From Pandoraea fibrosis (lineage in GTDB: Bacteria; Pseudomonadota; Gammaproteobacteria; Burkholderiales; Burkholderiaceae): DNA of 64,000 nucleotides. Location of the stretch: contig NZ_CP047385.1 of the NCBI RefSeq assembly GCF_000807775.2, forward strand, positions 310,001-374,000, read 5' to 3'. Below are positions 1 to 7,891 of the stretch, piece by piece; the stretch's first letter is position 1, and each line of letters opens with the position of its first letter. The notes under the pieces are model-generated. The model saw nothing but the letters and a program-made list of their open reading frames with translations, was not told the DNA's origin and searched no databases. Position numbers and translations under genes: made by a program.

Positions 1-41
1 CGCTAAGGCCCGGTGGTCTGCGCCCTCAGCGCAGATTACGT

Positions 42-47
42 TATACT
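42..47 (+). promoter_or_regulatory. possible -10 element for the metX transcript
   Basis: TATACT lies in the only AT-rich stretch of the first 100 bases, about 55 nt upstream of the riboswitch candidate and 270 nt upstream of the metX start. No good -35 hexamer is seen at the right distance, so this is a weak call. A GC-rich hairpin (GGGCCG near 65 with CGGCCC near 82) follows directly. Confidence 0.25.
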
Positions 48-101
48 TTTGCAACCCGTGACGGGGCCGCCGGAGACTGGACCGGCCCTGTTACGATGAT
101 T

Positions 102-198
102 GGCGCGCCGATTTGGTGACTCGCTTGCGGGCGCGCGAATGACTCTGCCGGGGCTTTCCGGGCACTGACATTCATTAAAAATGCGGCTAAAGAGGTCG
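102..198 (+). promoter_or_regulatory. candidate SAM-II (SAM-alpha) riboswitch upstream of metX
   Basis: The order of conserved blocks matches the SAM-II pseudoknot class. The P1 arm GCGCGCC (103-109) is followed by GATTTG (110-115), then CTTGCGG (124-130) and the closing arm GGCGCGC (130-136), which pairs perfectly with the first arm. Further on, GCGGCTAAAGAGGTC (183-197) resembles the class hallmark GCTAAA followed by a purine-rich Shine-Dalgarno. The loop segment GACT (118-121) can pair with GGTC (194-197), giving the expected pseudoknot. A small hairpin (TGCCGG/CCGGGCA, 147-163) sits between the two halves. The class binds S-adenosylmethionine and typically controls metA/metX, which fits the next gene. 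One oddity is that the metX start lies about 120 nt downstream, so the sequestered purine tract is not the metX ribosome binding site. Identified by eye, without a covariance search. Confidence 0.6.
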
Positions 199-318
199 TG
201 CGCGCGCACTCCGCCGTCATTCCGTCGACCCCTTTTCCCGCACAGAACGCTTCAGGACGCCGTCCGTCGATCATTGTCGACAGGGACGCCGGCCACGGCA
301 TGTTTCGGACAGGGATTT

Positions 319-1518
319 ATGGAATCTTCAATCGGAATCGTCACGCCGCAGCGGATGCATTTCGCTGAACCGCTGGCATTGCAGAACGGCAGTTCACTCG
401 CGGGCTACGACCTCATGGTCGAGACCTATGGCGAGCTCAACGCCGATCGCAGCAACGCCGTCCTGGTTTGTCACGCGCTCAACGCGTCGCACCATGTGGC
501 CGGTATCGCCGCCGACAATCCCAAAGACATTGGCTGGTGGGACAACATGGTCGGGCCCGGCAAGCCGCTCGACACCAATCGCTTCTTCGTCATCGGGGTG
601 AACAATCTCGGTTCGTGCTTCGGTTCGACCGGACCGATGAGTCTGGACGAAACCACCGGCACGCCCTACGGTGCCCGCTTTCCTGTCGTGACCGTGGAAG
701 ACTGGGTCAACGCGCAGGCCCGCGTGGCCGACGCGTTTGGCATTCGGAAATTCGCGGCTGTGATGGGCGGCAGTCTCGGCGGCATGCAGGCGCTCGCATG
801 GAGCATCATGTATCCCGAGCGCGTGGGTCACTGTCTGGTGATCGCCTCCACGCCCAAGCTCTCGGCACAGAACATTGCATTCAACGAGGTGGCACGCTCG
901 GCCATCCTCTCCGATCCGGATTTTCACGGCGGCAACTATTACGCACACGGCGTGGTGCCGCGACGCGGGCTGCGCGTGGCGCGCATGATCGGTCACATCA
1001 CCTATCTGTCGGACGAAGACATGGCGACCAAATTCGGCCGGGCGTTGCGCCGTGCCGAAGCGCTGGTGGACGGTGTGAAAGCGGCGGGCAAGACGGACGG
1101 TAATGGCAACGGGCAGGACGACGCCTATCGCTTCAGCTTCGATGTGGAATTCGAGGTGGAATCGTACCTGCGCTATCAGGGCGACAAGTTCGCCGAGTAT
1201 TTCGACGCCAACACCTATCTGCTGATTACGCGCGCGCTGGATTACTTCGACCCGGCGCGCACGGTCGGCGGCGATCTGGCCAAGGCGCTGTCGCACACCA
1301 CGGCCAAGTACCTGATCGTGTCGTTCACGACCGACTGGCGCTTCGCACCGACGCGCTCGCGGGAGATCGTCAAGGCGCTGCTCGATACGCGCCGTACCGT
1401 GAGCTACGCCGAGATCGACGCCCCGCACGGCCACGACGCTTTCCTGCTGACCGATGCGCGCTATCACAATCTGGTGCGCGCCTACTACGAACGTATCGCC
1501 GAGGAGGTCGGGGTATGA
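319..1518 (+). CDS. metX: homoserine O-acyltransferase MetX
   Basis: Transfers an acyl group to the hydroxyl of L-homoserine, activating it for sulfur incorporation in methionine synthesis (cytoplasmic). The 399-residue product is an alpha/beta hydrolase. The nucleophile is S152 in GGSLGGMQ, the acid D339 in TTDWRF, and the histidine H372 in GHDAFL. Length is normal for the family. The family contains both acetyl-CoA and succinyl-CoA users, so the acyl donor cannot be stated from inspection. The ATG at 319 follows AGGGA at a suitable distance and gives the usual MESSIG-type N-terminus. An in-frame ATG at 181 lies inside the riboswitch candidate and lacks a ribosome binding site. The stop overlaps the metW start (ATGA). 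Confidence 0.95.
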   Translation: MESSIGIVTPQRMHFAEPLALQNGSSLAGYDLMVETYGELNADRSNAVLVCHALNASHHVAGIAADNPKDIGWWDNMVGPGKPLDTNRFFVIGVNNLGSCFGSTGPMSLDETTGTPYGARFPVVTVEDWVNAQARVADAFGIRKFAAVMGGSLGGMQALAWSIMYPERVGHCLVIASTPKLSAQNIAFNEVARSAILSDPDFHGGNYYAHGVVPRRGLRVARMIGHITYLSDEDMATKFGRALRRAEALVDGVKAAGKTDGNGNGQDDAYRFSFDVEFEVESYLRYQGDKFAEYFDANTYLLITRALDYFDPARTVGGDLAKALSHTTAKYLIVSFTTDWRFAPTRSREIVKALLDTRRTVSYAEIDAPHGHDAFLLTDARYHNLVRAYYERIAEEVGV

Positions 1519-2177
1519 GTCTGTCCACGATACCTGCCAACAGCGCGCAGGCGGCGCAACTGGCCGCGTCGCGCGATCGCATTTCGGCGTCGCTGGCCGA
1601 CCGGCCGGATTTCCGGGTCATCGCACGATGGATCGAACCGTCGTCGCAAGTGCTCGATCTGGGATGCAGCGACGGCTCGTTGCTGCGCCTGTTGATGGAT
1701 GAGCTCGATGTCAACGGCTATGGCATCGAGATCGACGACGCCGGGGTGCTCGCCTCGGCAAAGCGCGGCATCAACGTGGTTCAGCAAAACATGGAAGACG
1801 GATTGAAGCTCTTCGAAGATCAGAGCTTCGATACCGTGATCCTGTCGCAGACGTTGCAGACCATTCACCGGACCGCAGACATTCTGCGCGAGACCGTGCG
1901 TGTCGGTCGTGAGGCGATCGTGTCGTTCCCGAACTTCGGTTACTGGCCGCACCGCCTGTCGGTGTTGCAGGGGCGCATGCCGGTGTCGAAGAGCTTGCCG
2001 TTCCAGTGGCACAACACGCCGAACGTGCGTGTGCTGACCATCAAGGACTTCGAGGCGCTCGCACCCGATGTCGGCGTGAAGATTCTCGATCGTGCGGTGC
2101 TTCACAACGGGCGGCTCGTGTCCGTGGGCGCGAACTGGCGTGGTAGTCTTGCGGTCTATCGCGTCAAGCGTTCCTGA
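1515..2177 (+). CDS. metW: methionine biosynthesis protein MetW
   Basis: A 220-residue class I SAM-dependent methyltransferase-fold protein of the MetW family. Motif I is visible as [12 protein letters not shown] (about 46-57), and the conserved SFPNFGYW segment follows. MetW is almost always coupled to metX and is needed for full methionine prototrophy in several proteobacteria; it is thought to assist homoserine acylation rather than act as a classic methyltransferase. The start overlaps the metX stop by 4 nt, so translation is probably coupled and both genes would share any riboswitch control. Function is inferred from family and linkage. Confidence 0.93.
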   Translation: MSLSTIPANSAQAAQLAASRDRISASLADRPDFRVIARWIEPSSQVLDLGCSDGSLLRLLMDELDVNGYGIEIDDAGVLASAKRGINVVQQNMEDGLKLFEDQSFDTVILSQTLQTIHRTADILRETVRVGREAIVSFPNFGYWPHRLSVLQGRMPVSKSLPFQWHNTPNVRVLTIKDFEALAPDVGVKILDRAVLHNGRLVSVGANWRGSLAVYRVKRS

Positions 2178-2283
2178 ACCGACGGCAGCTAACGGGGCAG
2201 CGAAGCGCCGGGCTCCTGACGGCTGAAGACGCCCGGGAGCCGGGTGCCGCGCACCGCAGCGGCTGGCCCCAACTGTCCTTTCC

Positions 2284-3579
2284 ATGACCGATTCGCTGCC
2301 GCCCGCCGACGGGCGCGTCTTCCACCCCACGCGGATGCTCATCTGCGTGATTCTCGGCTTTACCTCCGGCTTGCCGCTGTTCATTCTGCTCAATCTTGTG
2401 CAGGCGTGGCTGCGCAGCGAGCACGTGGATCTCAAGTCGATCGGCCTGTTCGCTCTGATCCAGTTTCCCTATACGTGGAAGTTTCTGTGGGCCCCGCTCA
2501 TGGATCGCTTCGCGCCCAACGTGTTCGGATGGAAACCGGGGCGGCGCCGCGGCTGGATGTTCGTCACGCAATTGCTGGTGGCGGGAGCGGTGGCGGTCAT
2601 GGGGACCTATTCGCCACAGCGCGATCTGATGACGATTGCCGCGCTGGCGGCGGCGCTGGCGTTCTTCAGCGCGAGTCTCGACATCTGTCTGGATGCCTAT
2701 CGACGCGAGTTGCTCTCCGATCGCGAGCAGGGGCTGGGCACCGCCATGCATGTGAACGCCTACAAGGTGGCCGGGCTCGTGCCGGGGTCGCTCGCGCTCA
2801 TCATGGCCGATCATCTGCCGTGGTCGCAGGTGTTCTTCGCGACGGCGGCGTTCATGCTGCCGGGGATCGTGATGACGCTCGTCGTCAAGGAACCGGAGAT
2901 TCGCGGCACGCCGCCGAAGACGTTGCGCGAGGCTGTCGTGGAGCCATTTCACGAGTTCGTCACGCGCGGCGGCTGGTCGCAGGCGCTGCTGGTGCTCGCG
3001 TTCATCTTTCTCTACAAACTCGGCGATTCGATGGCGACGTCGCTGGCCACGTCGTTCTACCTCGACCTCGGGTTCACGAAGACGCAAATCGGCGTCGTGG
3101 CCAAGGCGACGAGCCTGTGGGCCAGCGTGGCGGGCGGCATCATCGGCGGGATCTGGCTGATCAAGCTCGGCATCAATCGCGGGCTGTGGGTGTTCGGCGT
3201 GCTGCAACTGGTGTCGGTGCTCGGTTTCGCGTGGCTCGCGGAAGCCGGACCGGTGGTCACCGGGCTCGGCGCCGTGATCGCCTTCGAGGCATTCACGGCA
3301 GGGCTGGGCACCGCAGCGTTCACGGCTTACATCGCCCGCACGACGGACCCGCGCTATACGGCGACGCAGTTCGCGCTGTTCACGAGTCTGGCCTCCGTGC
3401 CGCGCACGTTCGCCAACGCGGGCACTGGCTATATCGTCGACGGCGTGGGCTGGCTGACGTTCTTCCTCATCTGCACGGCACTTGCGCTGCCCGGCATGTT
3501 GTTGCTGCCGAAGGTCGCCCCCTGGGGGGCGGACGACGATGGTGGCGATGGTGTGCCCGTCACGAGCGGATCACGCTGA
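2284..3579 (+). CDS. ampG: AmpG-like muropeptide permease (MFS)
   Basis: A 431-residue integral inner-membrane protein of the major facilitator superfamily with about 12 hydrophobic segments. The early loop with WAPLMDRF and GRRRGWMF is characteristic of AmpG permeases, which import GlcNAc-anhydroMurNAc peptides for cell-wall recycling and beta-lactamase induction. It lies about 105 nt downstream of metW. The gap contains a GC-rich inverted repeat near 2205-2240 but no poly-T tract, so read-through from metXW is possible. Some AmpG-like proteins carry other substrates, so the exact cargo is inferred. Confidence 0.8.
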   Translation: MTDSLPPADGRVFHPTRMLICVILGFTSGLPLFILLNLVQAWLRSEHVDLKSIGLFALIQFPYTWKFLWAPLMDRFAPNVFGWKPGRRRGWMFVTQLLVAGAVAVMGTYSPQRDLMTIAALAAALAFFSASLDICLDAYRRELLSDREQGLGTAMHVNAYKVAGLVPGSLALIMADHLPWSQVFFATAAFMLPGIVMTLVVKEPEIRGTPPKTLREAVVEPFHEFVTRGGWSQALLVLAFIFLYKLGDSMATSLATSFYLDLGFTKTQIGVVAKATSLWASVAGGIIGGIWLIKLGINRGLWVFGVLQLVSVLGFAWLAEAGPVVTGLGAVIAFEAFTAGLGTAAFTAYIARTTDPRYTATQFALFTSLASVPRTFANAGTGYIVDGVGWLTFFLICTALALPGMLLLPKVAPWGADDDGGDGVPVTSGSR

Positions 3580-3633
3580 GCGAGCGCTAAGCGATGTCGG
3601 TACCGGGGCGTCGCGTGGGCGGGGGCGCGGGGT

Positions 3634-4371
3634 TCAGGCGCCGCGAAAAGACACCTTCTGACGCGTGACGACCTGAGTGGCGAAATCCGCATCGGGCGGA
3701 ATCGGTTCCCAGAAGAAGTCCCACTGGAAGATCGGGATACGGTTGAATTTTCTCGATCGGAAGATGCCACGGTTGCGTTTGAATTCGCTGTACCGATCTC
3801 CCTTGAAATGCCGGTTCACCGAGGTGAACGGCAGGAGGCGCTCCGCAATGTCGGGGAAATCCAGATTCGGGTACGCATCCTTGATCTTCTCCAGCGCCGC
3901 GAATTGATCCCGACCGATGACCTGAATCGCCGTCTCGGGCATGGCGTAGCGCTGGGCCCACATGACATGCCATCCCGACTGCGTGTCGTTGATGAAGTCC
4001 ACGAGTGGCTGGCTCAGGGTGTATGCGTCGGATTCAATGTGGACGATCTTGTCTGCGTCCATGGCGCGCGCAATGCTCACCGAATGAAGGAAGCTGCGCC
4101 ACCATCCGGGATACAGACTCATGCTCTGCCGCCCCAGGTTATTCTCGAACCGCACCACGGCGTGCACCGGCTCGTGTGCGGACAGGTCGCTGTGCGCCGG
4201 CACTGTCGGGATGATGCTGGCCGGTGGCAGGTAGGGCGAACCGTCGTCGATCATGAGGATCTTGTCGGCGTGGATCGGCCCGTTTCGGTAATAGTCGAGC
4301 CAGCGCCGATACCGATGCTGCCAGGCATCGGCATCTTTCATATAGCTGGTGCAGAACAAAAGCGTCTTCAT
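3634..4371 (-). CDS. hypothetical protein, possibly a GT-A-type glycosyltransferase
   Basis: A 245-residue protein that I do not recognise. It begins MKTLLFCTSYMKD and contains ILMIDDGSPY near residue 40 and KIVHIESDAY near residue 110. An IDDGS-type motif followed by an acidic pair after a beta strand is reminiscent of the nucleotide-sugar and metal sites of GT-A glycosyltransferases, and the C-terminal part is rich in Trp, Phe and Arg. No signal peptide or membrane segment is obvious. It starts 11 nt after the exodeoxyribonuclease III stop on the same strand and may be co-transcribed. The ATG at 4371 is chosen because the reading frame further upstream runs antisense inside xth and is low-complexity. 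Coding is likely; function is unknown. Confidence 0.6.
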   Translation of the reverse strand: MKTLLFCTSYMKDADAWQHRYRRWLDYYRNGPIHADKILMIDDGSPYLPPASIIPTVPAHSDLSAHEPVHAVVRFENNLGRQSMSLYPGWWRSFLHSVSIARAMDADKIVHIESDAYTLSQPLVDFINDTQSGWHVMWAQRYAMPETAIQVIGRDQFAALEKIKDAYPNLDFPDIAERLLPFTSVNRHFKGDRYSEFKRNRGIFRSRKFNRIPIFQWDFFWEPIPPDADFATQVVTRQKVSFRGA

Positions 4372-4382
4372 CGTGCAATGCG

Positions 4383-5156
4383 TTACAGCGCGTGATCGTA
4401 GTCGACGGTCAGCGGTGCGTGATCGCTGAACTTGATGTCGCGGAACACCGACGTGGCTTTCGCTTTGCCTGCGATGCCCTGCGTCGCGATCTGGTAGTCG
4501 ATACGCCATCCGACGTTCTTGGCATAGGCCTGACCGCGATTGCTCCACCACGTGTATTGGTCGGCACGCGGGTCGAGCGTGCGGAAGACGTCGACGTAGC
4601 CGTGATCGTCGAACAACTGCGTGAGCCACGCGCGCTCTTCGGGCAGGAAGCCCGAGTTCTTCAGGTTGCCCTTCCAGTTCTTGATGTCGATTTCCTTGTG
4701 CGCGATGTTCACGTCGCCGCACAGAACGACTTCGCGTCCGGCCGCCTTGAGGGCGAGCAGGTGCGGCATGAAGTCGGCCATGAAACGGAATTTGGCGGCC
4801 TGACGTTCCTCGCCGCTCGAACCCGAGGGAATGTACACGGAGATCACCGACAGATTGCCGTAACGCACTTCGACGTAGCGGCCTTCGGCGTCGAACTCGG
4901 CGTTGCCCCAGCCGATGACGATGTCGTCGGGCTCGCGTCGCACGTACACGCCGGCGCCGCTGTAGCCCTTCTTCTCCGCGTAGTGGAAATAGCCCTGATA
5001 GTCGTGCGGCTTGAGGAAGTCCGGCGTCATGTCAGGCAACTGCGCCTTGATTTCCTGCACACAGAGAATGTCGGCTTCCTGCTTGCCGAACCACTCGAAA
5101 AAGCCCTTCTTGGCGGCCGATCGCACGCCGTTCAGATTCGCGGTAATGATGCGCAT
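4383..5156 (-). CDS. xth: exodeoxyribonuclease III (AP endonuclease)
   Basis: A Mg2+-dependent EEP-family nuclease that cleaves abasic sites and degrades 3' ends in base-excision repair. The 257-residue protein has the expected order of motifs: TANLNGVRSA at the N-terminus, the catalytic QEIK, GDVNIAHKEIDIKN in the middle, and SDHAPLTVDY at the C-terminus. The ATG at 5156 gives the standard MRIITANLNG start. Length is typical of bacterial ExoIII/ExoA proteins. Whether it is the XthA or ExoA subtype cannot be decided by eye. Confidence 0.93.
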   Translation of the reverse strand: MRIITANLNGVRSAAKKGFFEWFGKQEADILCVQEIKAQLPDMTPDFLKPHDYQGYFHYAEKKGYSGAGVYVRREPDDIVIGWGNAEFDAEGRYVEVRYGNLSVISVYIPSGSSGEERQAAKFRFMADFMPHLLALKAAGREVVLCGDVNIAHKEIDIKNWKGNLKNSGFLPEERAWLTQLFDDHGYVDVFRTLDPRADQYTWWSNRGQAYAKNVGWRIDYQIATQGIAGKAKATSVFRDIKFSDHAPLTVDYDHAL

Positions 5157-5258
5157 GAGTGTCGATGCGCCGCGCTCGCGCGGCAAAAGGGGGAAAAATG
5201 TCAGCGGCAAGGATACCGCAATCGCGGTGCGGTGTCGGGCGCTGCCGGTGGCGCCGCC

Positions 5259-6203
5259 TTACGTGCGGCGAGCGCCACCGGCGATGGCTGCCTGGGCGTC
5301 GCCGTCGCCACCCGGGCCGAGGATGTCGCGCGCGAGCGCAAGCCAGCGTCGTGCCGCGTGCGACAGATACGAGTCGCGCCGCCATGCCATCGCGAGATCC
5401 CACGGGATTTCCGGGTCACGGATATCTGTCATCACGAAACGTTTCGGATCAAGCCGCGCACAGAACGGCTCGGGCAGCAGGGCGATGCCCACGCCGTTGT
5501 CCACCATCGAGGCAATGAAGTCCCATTGGCTGGAGCGTCCCGCGATTTTTGGCGAAAAGCCTGCACGACGACACGCGGCAATCACGAGTTCGGACAATGC
5601 GAACCCTTCGCCGTAAAAGACGAACGGCTCGTCGCGCAATTCGCCCAGACCGACAGAGGCGCGTCCTTCCCAACGCGACTCGCGCGGCGCGATCAGGCGC
5701 AACGCGTAATGACACACCGGCAGTACGTCGAGAATCGTGGGATCGACCGGCAACAGCACCGCACCGAGTTCGATATCCCCCGCCAGCAGCGCTTGTTCGA
5801 TGGCGCGCGAGCCAGTCTCGAAGAGCTTCATCTCGATATCCGGATAGTGCTGATGAAACGCGCCGATCACCGGGATGAACAGATCGCCGCCCAGCGGCGG
5901 AATGCCGATCGACAACTCGCCGCGCGCCACCGTTTCCAGATCGGCCAACTCCTGTTGCAACCGGGCGTAGGCGGCCAACACATCCTGCCCGCGCTCGAAG
6001 ACGACGCGGCCCGCATCGGTCAACTGAAGCCGACGGCCCATGCCGCGCTCTTCGCGCAACATCAGCGGCGTGCCCAGTTCGTCTTCTAGGGCCTTGACCA
6101 TTTTGCTCACGGTCGGCTGGGTGACAAACAGCGCTTCGGCCGCGGCCGTGAAGCTCTGCTGTCGCACAACTTCCACAAATCCTCGCAATGCACGCAGTTC
6201 CAT
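5259..6203 (-). CDS. LysR-family transcriptional regulator
   Basis: A 314-residue LTTR with an N-terminal winged helix-turn-helix (residues 1-60; FTAAAEALFVTQPTVSKMVK is the recognition region) and a periplasmic-binding-protein-like effector domain. The effector is unknown. It is divergent from lrgA-lrgB with a 196-nt AT-rich spacer that contains a T-N11-A dyad, so it probably controls that pair, as the LysR protein CidR does for cidAB in Gram-positive bacteria. That assignment rests on gene context only. Confidence 0.88.
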   Translation of the reverse strand: MELRALRGFVEVVRQQSFTAAAEALFVTQPTVSKMVKALEDELGTPLMLREERGMGRRLQLTDAGRVVFERGQDVLAAYARLQQELADLETVARGELSIGIPPLGGDLFIPVIGAFHQHYPDIEMKLFETGSRAIEQALLAGDIELGAVLLPVDPTILDVLPVCHYALRLIAPRESRWEGRASVGLGELRDEPFVFYGEGFALSELVIAACRRAGFSPKIAGRSSQWDFIASMVDNGVGIALLPEPFCARLDPKRFVMTDIRDPEIPWDLAMAWRRDSYLSHAARRWLALARDILGPGGDGDAQAAIAGGARRT

Positions 6204-6299
6204 TTTGGTTCTCGCGAATGCCCCAAACTGGTGCTAAATCCCGGAAAGCCCCGTCAGACAAGGCTTTCTCATGCACTATTAGGGTTAATACTTAAATTA

Positions 6300-6312
6300 T
6301 TCCAATATGGAA
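6300..6312. promoter_or_regulatory. candidate LysR operator in the LysR-lrgA spacer
   Basis: TTCCAATATGGAA is a dyad (TTCCA/TGGAA with a 3-nt centre) that satisfies the T-N11-A rule for LysR-type boxes. It sits in a strikingly AT-rich patch about 88 nt upstream of the lrgA start and 97 nt upstream of the regulator start. A possible lrgA -10 (TATACT, 6359-6364) lies downstream of it. Confidence 0.5.
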
Positions 6313-6399
6313 TCGATTTTATACGATTAATTCATTATATTTATGTTGCGGTGCTTCCTATACTCCCCTTCATATTGATGCCAACCCCGGGAGTCCGCC

Positions 6400-6855
6400 A
6401 TGACCAAGATGATTGCCAGCCGTCTGTATAGCCGCAGCAAGCGCGTTGTCGACGTGGTCTGGCAGATTGCGTTGCTCACGGGCATCTATCTGGTGGCCGA
6501 TGCTGCATCGCGTCATTTCCATTTGCCGCTGCCGGGCGGTGTGCTGGGCCTGCTCGCCGTCGTGGTGCTGCTCATGAGCGGCGTGCTGAAGACGGAGAAG
6601 ATCAAGCGGGGCGCCGACTGGTTCCTGGCCGAGATGATCCTCTTCTTCGTGCCGATGGTCGCCGCCGTCATGCAATACACCGATCTGCTGCGTCACGAAG
6701 GCCTGCAACTGCTCGCCGTGATTGGCGTCGGCACGGTGCTGGTCATGGTGTCGACGGCATTGGCTGTCGATCTCGCATGCCGTGCGGAACGTCACATGAA
6801 GCGTGCGCTCGTTCGTATCCCGGTTCGCCGTGCGCATGCGCACGACGCCCGCTGA
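6400..6855 (+). CDS. lrgA: LrgA/CidA family membrane protein
   Basis: A 151-residue inner-membrane protein with about four hydrophobic helices and the conserved LPGGVLGLL segment of the LrgA/CidA (holin-like) family. These proteins modulate murein hydrolase activity and, in some species, move pyruvate or other small carboxylates together with LrgB. It is followed by lrgB after 55 nt and lies opposite a LysR gene. The C-terminal tail is basic and His-rich. The substrate and the lysis role are not determinable here. Confidence 0.85.
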   Translation: MTKMIASRLYSRSKRVVDVVWQIALLTGIYLVADAASRHFHLPLPGGVLGLLAVVVLLMSGVLKTEKIKRGADWFLAEMILFFVPMVAAVMQYTDLLRHEGLQLLAVIGVGTVLVMVSTALAVDLACRAERHMKRALVRIPVRRAHAHDAR

Positions 6856-6910
6856 TGCACGAGCCCGTCGTTATCGCCATCGGTTCCTCTAGCGCTTGCC
6901 GGGTATTGCC

Positions 6911-7594
6911 ATGAATCATACGGCGCTCCTGCTGCTCGTTCTCACCGTCGTGTTCTATTACGTGTCGAAGCGCCTTTACGCGCGTTTCGGCAAGGTATGG
7001 CTCGGCCCGGCGATTCTCGCGCCGATCCTGCTCATCATCGTGATGGTCGGCGGCGACATTTCCTACACGACGTATATCTCCGACTCGCGCTGGCTGGTCT
7101 GGCTGCTCGGCCCGACCACGATTGCGTTTGCCGTGCCGATCTACGAGCATCGCGACATTATTCGCCGGCATGCATTTGCGCTGATTGTCGGCGTGCTGGT
7201 CGCGATGATCGTGGCCGTGGGCAGTTCTTTTGTGCTCGCCCGACTGTTCGAGCTGCCGCCCGAGATGGCGCGCAGTCTGCTCGCCCGGTCCATCTCGACG
7301 CCGTTTGCCCTTGCCGTGTCCGATCAGGTGGGTGGTTCGCGCGATCTGGTGGGACTTTTCGTCATCATCACCGGGTTCATCGGCATGCTGCTCGGCGAGG
7401 CGTTGCTCTCGTGGCTGCCGCTGCGTACCCGCATGGCGCGCGGCGCACCATTTGGCGCGGGTGCCCACGGCTTCGGTACTACCAAGGCGCGCCAGATCGG
7501 CAGCGAAGAGGGCGTGGTGGCCAGTCTTGTCATGATGATCAACGGCATTCTGATGGTGTTCGCCGCACCGCTGCTCGCGCATCTGCCCATCTGA
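6911..7594 (+). CDS. lrgB: LrgB/CidB family membrane protein
   Basis: A 227-residue polytopic membrane protein of the LrgB family, the usual partner of LrgA. Conserved features include the ARSISTPFALAVSD stretch and a C-terminal AHGFGTTKARQIGSEEG segment. The ATG at 6911 is preferred to a TTG five codons upstream, since neither has a strong Shine-Dalgarno and the shorter form matches the usual MNHTALLLL-type start. It is probably co-transcribed with lrgA. Confidence 0.85.
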   Translation: MNHTALLLLVLTVVFYYVSKRLYARFGKVWLGPAILAPILLIIVMVGGDISYTTYISDSRWLVWLLGPTTIAFAVPIYEHRDIIRRHAFALIVGVLVAMIVAVGSSFVLARLFELPPEMARSLLARSISTPFALAVSDQVGGSRDLVGLFVIITGFIGMLLGEALLSWLPLRTRMARGAPFGAGAHGFGTTKARQIGSEEGVVASLVMMINGILMVFAAPLLAHLPI

Positions 7595-7719
7595 ATTCCC
7601 GGCGGGCTAAGCGTGTGCGACGAGCGTTGCGTCGCGCGCGGCGCTTACCGCGGTCATCTTCCTCGCAAAAATAATCCTTCAGGCGGTACTCGCGGCCCGA
7701 CGCCGCGCATCAGTTTTGC

Positions 7720-7725
7720 TACAAT
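7720..7725 (+). promoter_or_regulatory. -10 element of the ahcY operon promoter
   Basis: TACAAT ends six bases before the first base-paired nucleotide of the SAH riboswitch (7731), which is where transcription should begin for the aptamer to start at its P1 helix. The -35 region is poor. Confidence 0.45.
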
Positions 7726-7730
7726 GCCGG

Positions 7731-7852
7731 GATCTTGAGGAGCGTTGCGACAGCCACCGTGCTGCCAGGCTCAAGATCCTTCCTTTTGGCCGCGCCGGCC
7801 GCCGGTTTTCTACGGATAGCATGGCGTGTGAGCCTCCAGAACGGCGCTCACG
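7731..7852 (+). promoter_or_regulatory. SAH (S-adenosylhomocysteine) riboswitch
   Basis: Helix P1 is GATCTTGAG (7731-7739) with CTCAAGATC (7770-7778), 9 bp. The class core GAGGAGCGTTGC follows the 5' strand (7737-7748), and the internal block GCCAGGCTC precedes the 3' strand. The distal block AACGGCGCTCAC (7840-7851) supplies CGCTC (7845-7849), which pairs with GAGCG (7740-7744) as the conserved pseudoknot. SAH riboswitches turn genes on when SAH accumulates and normally precede ahcY, as here. A competing helix GTGAGC (7828-7833) with GCTCAC (7846-7851) would hide the pseudoknot strand and is a likely off-state. The region between P1 and the distal block is longer than in compact members of the class. 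Confidence 0.9.
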
Positions 7853-7891
7853 TCCCACTATCTAGTCTTTATTTAGAGAAAAGGAGGCGTG

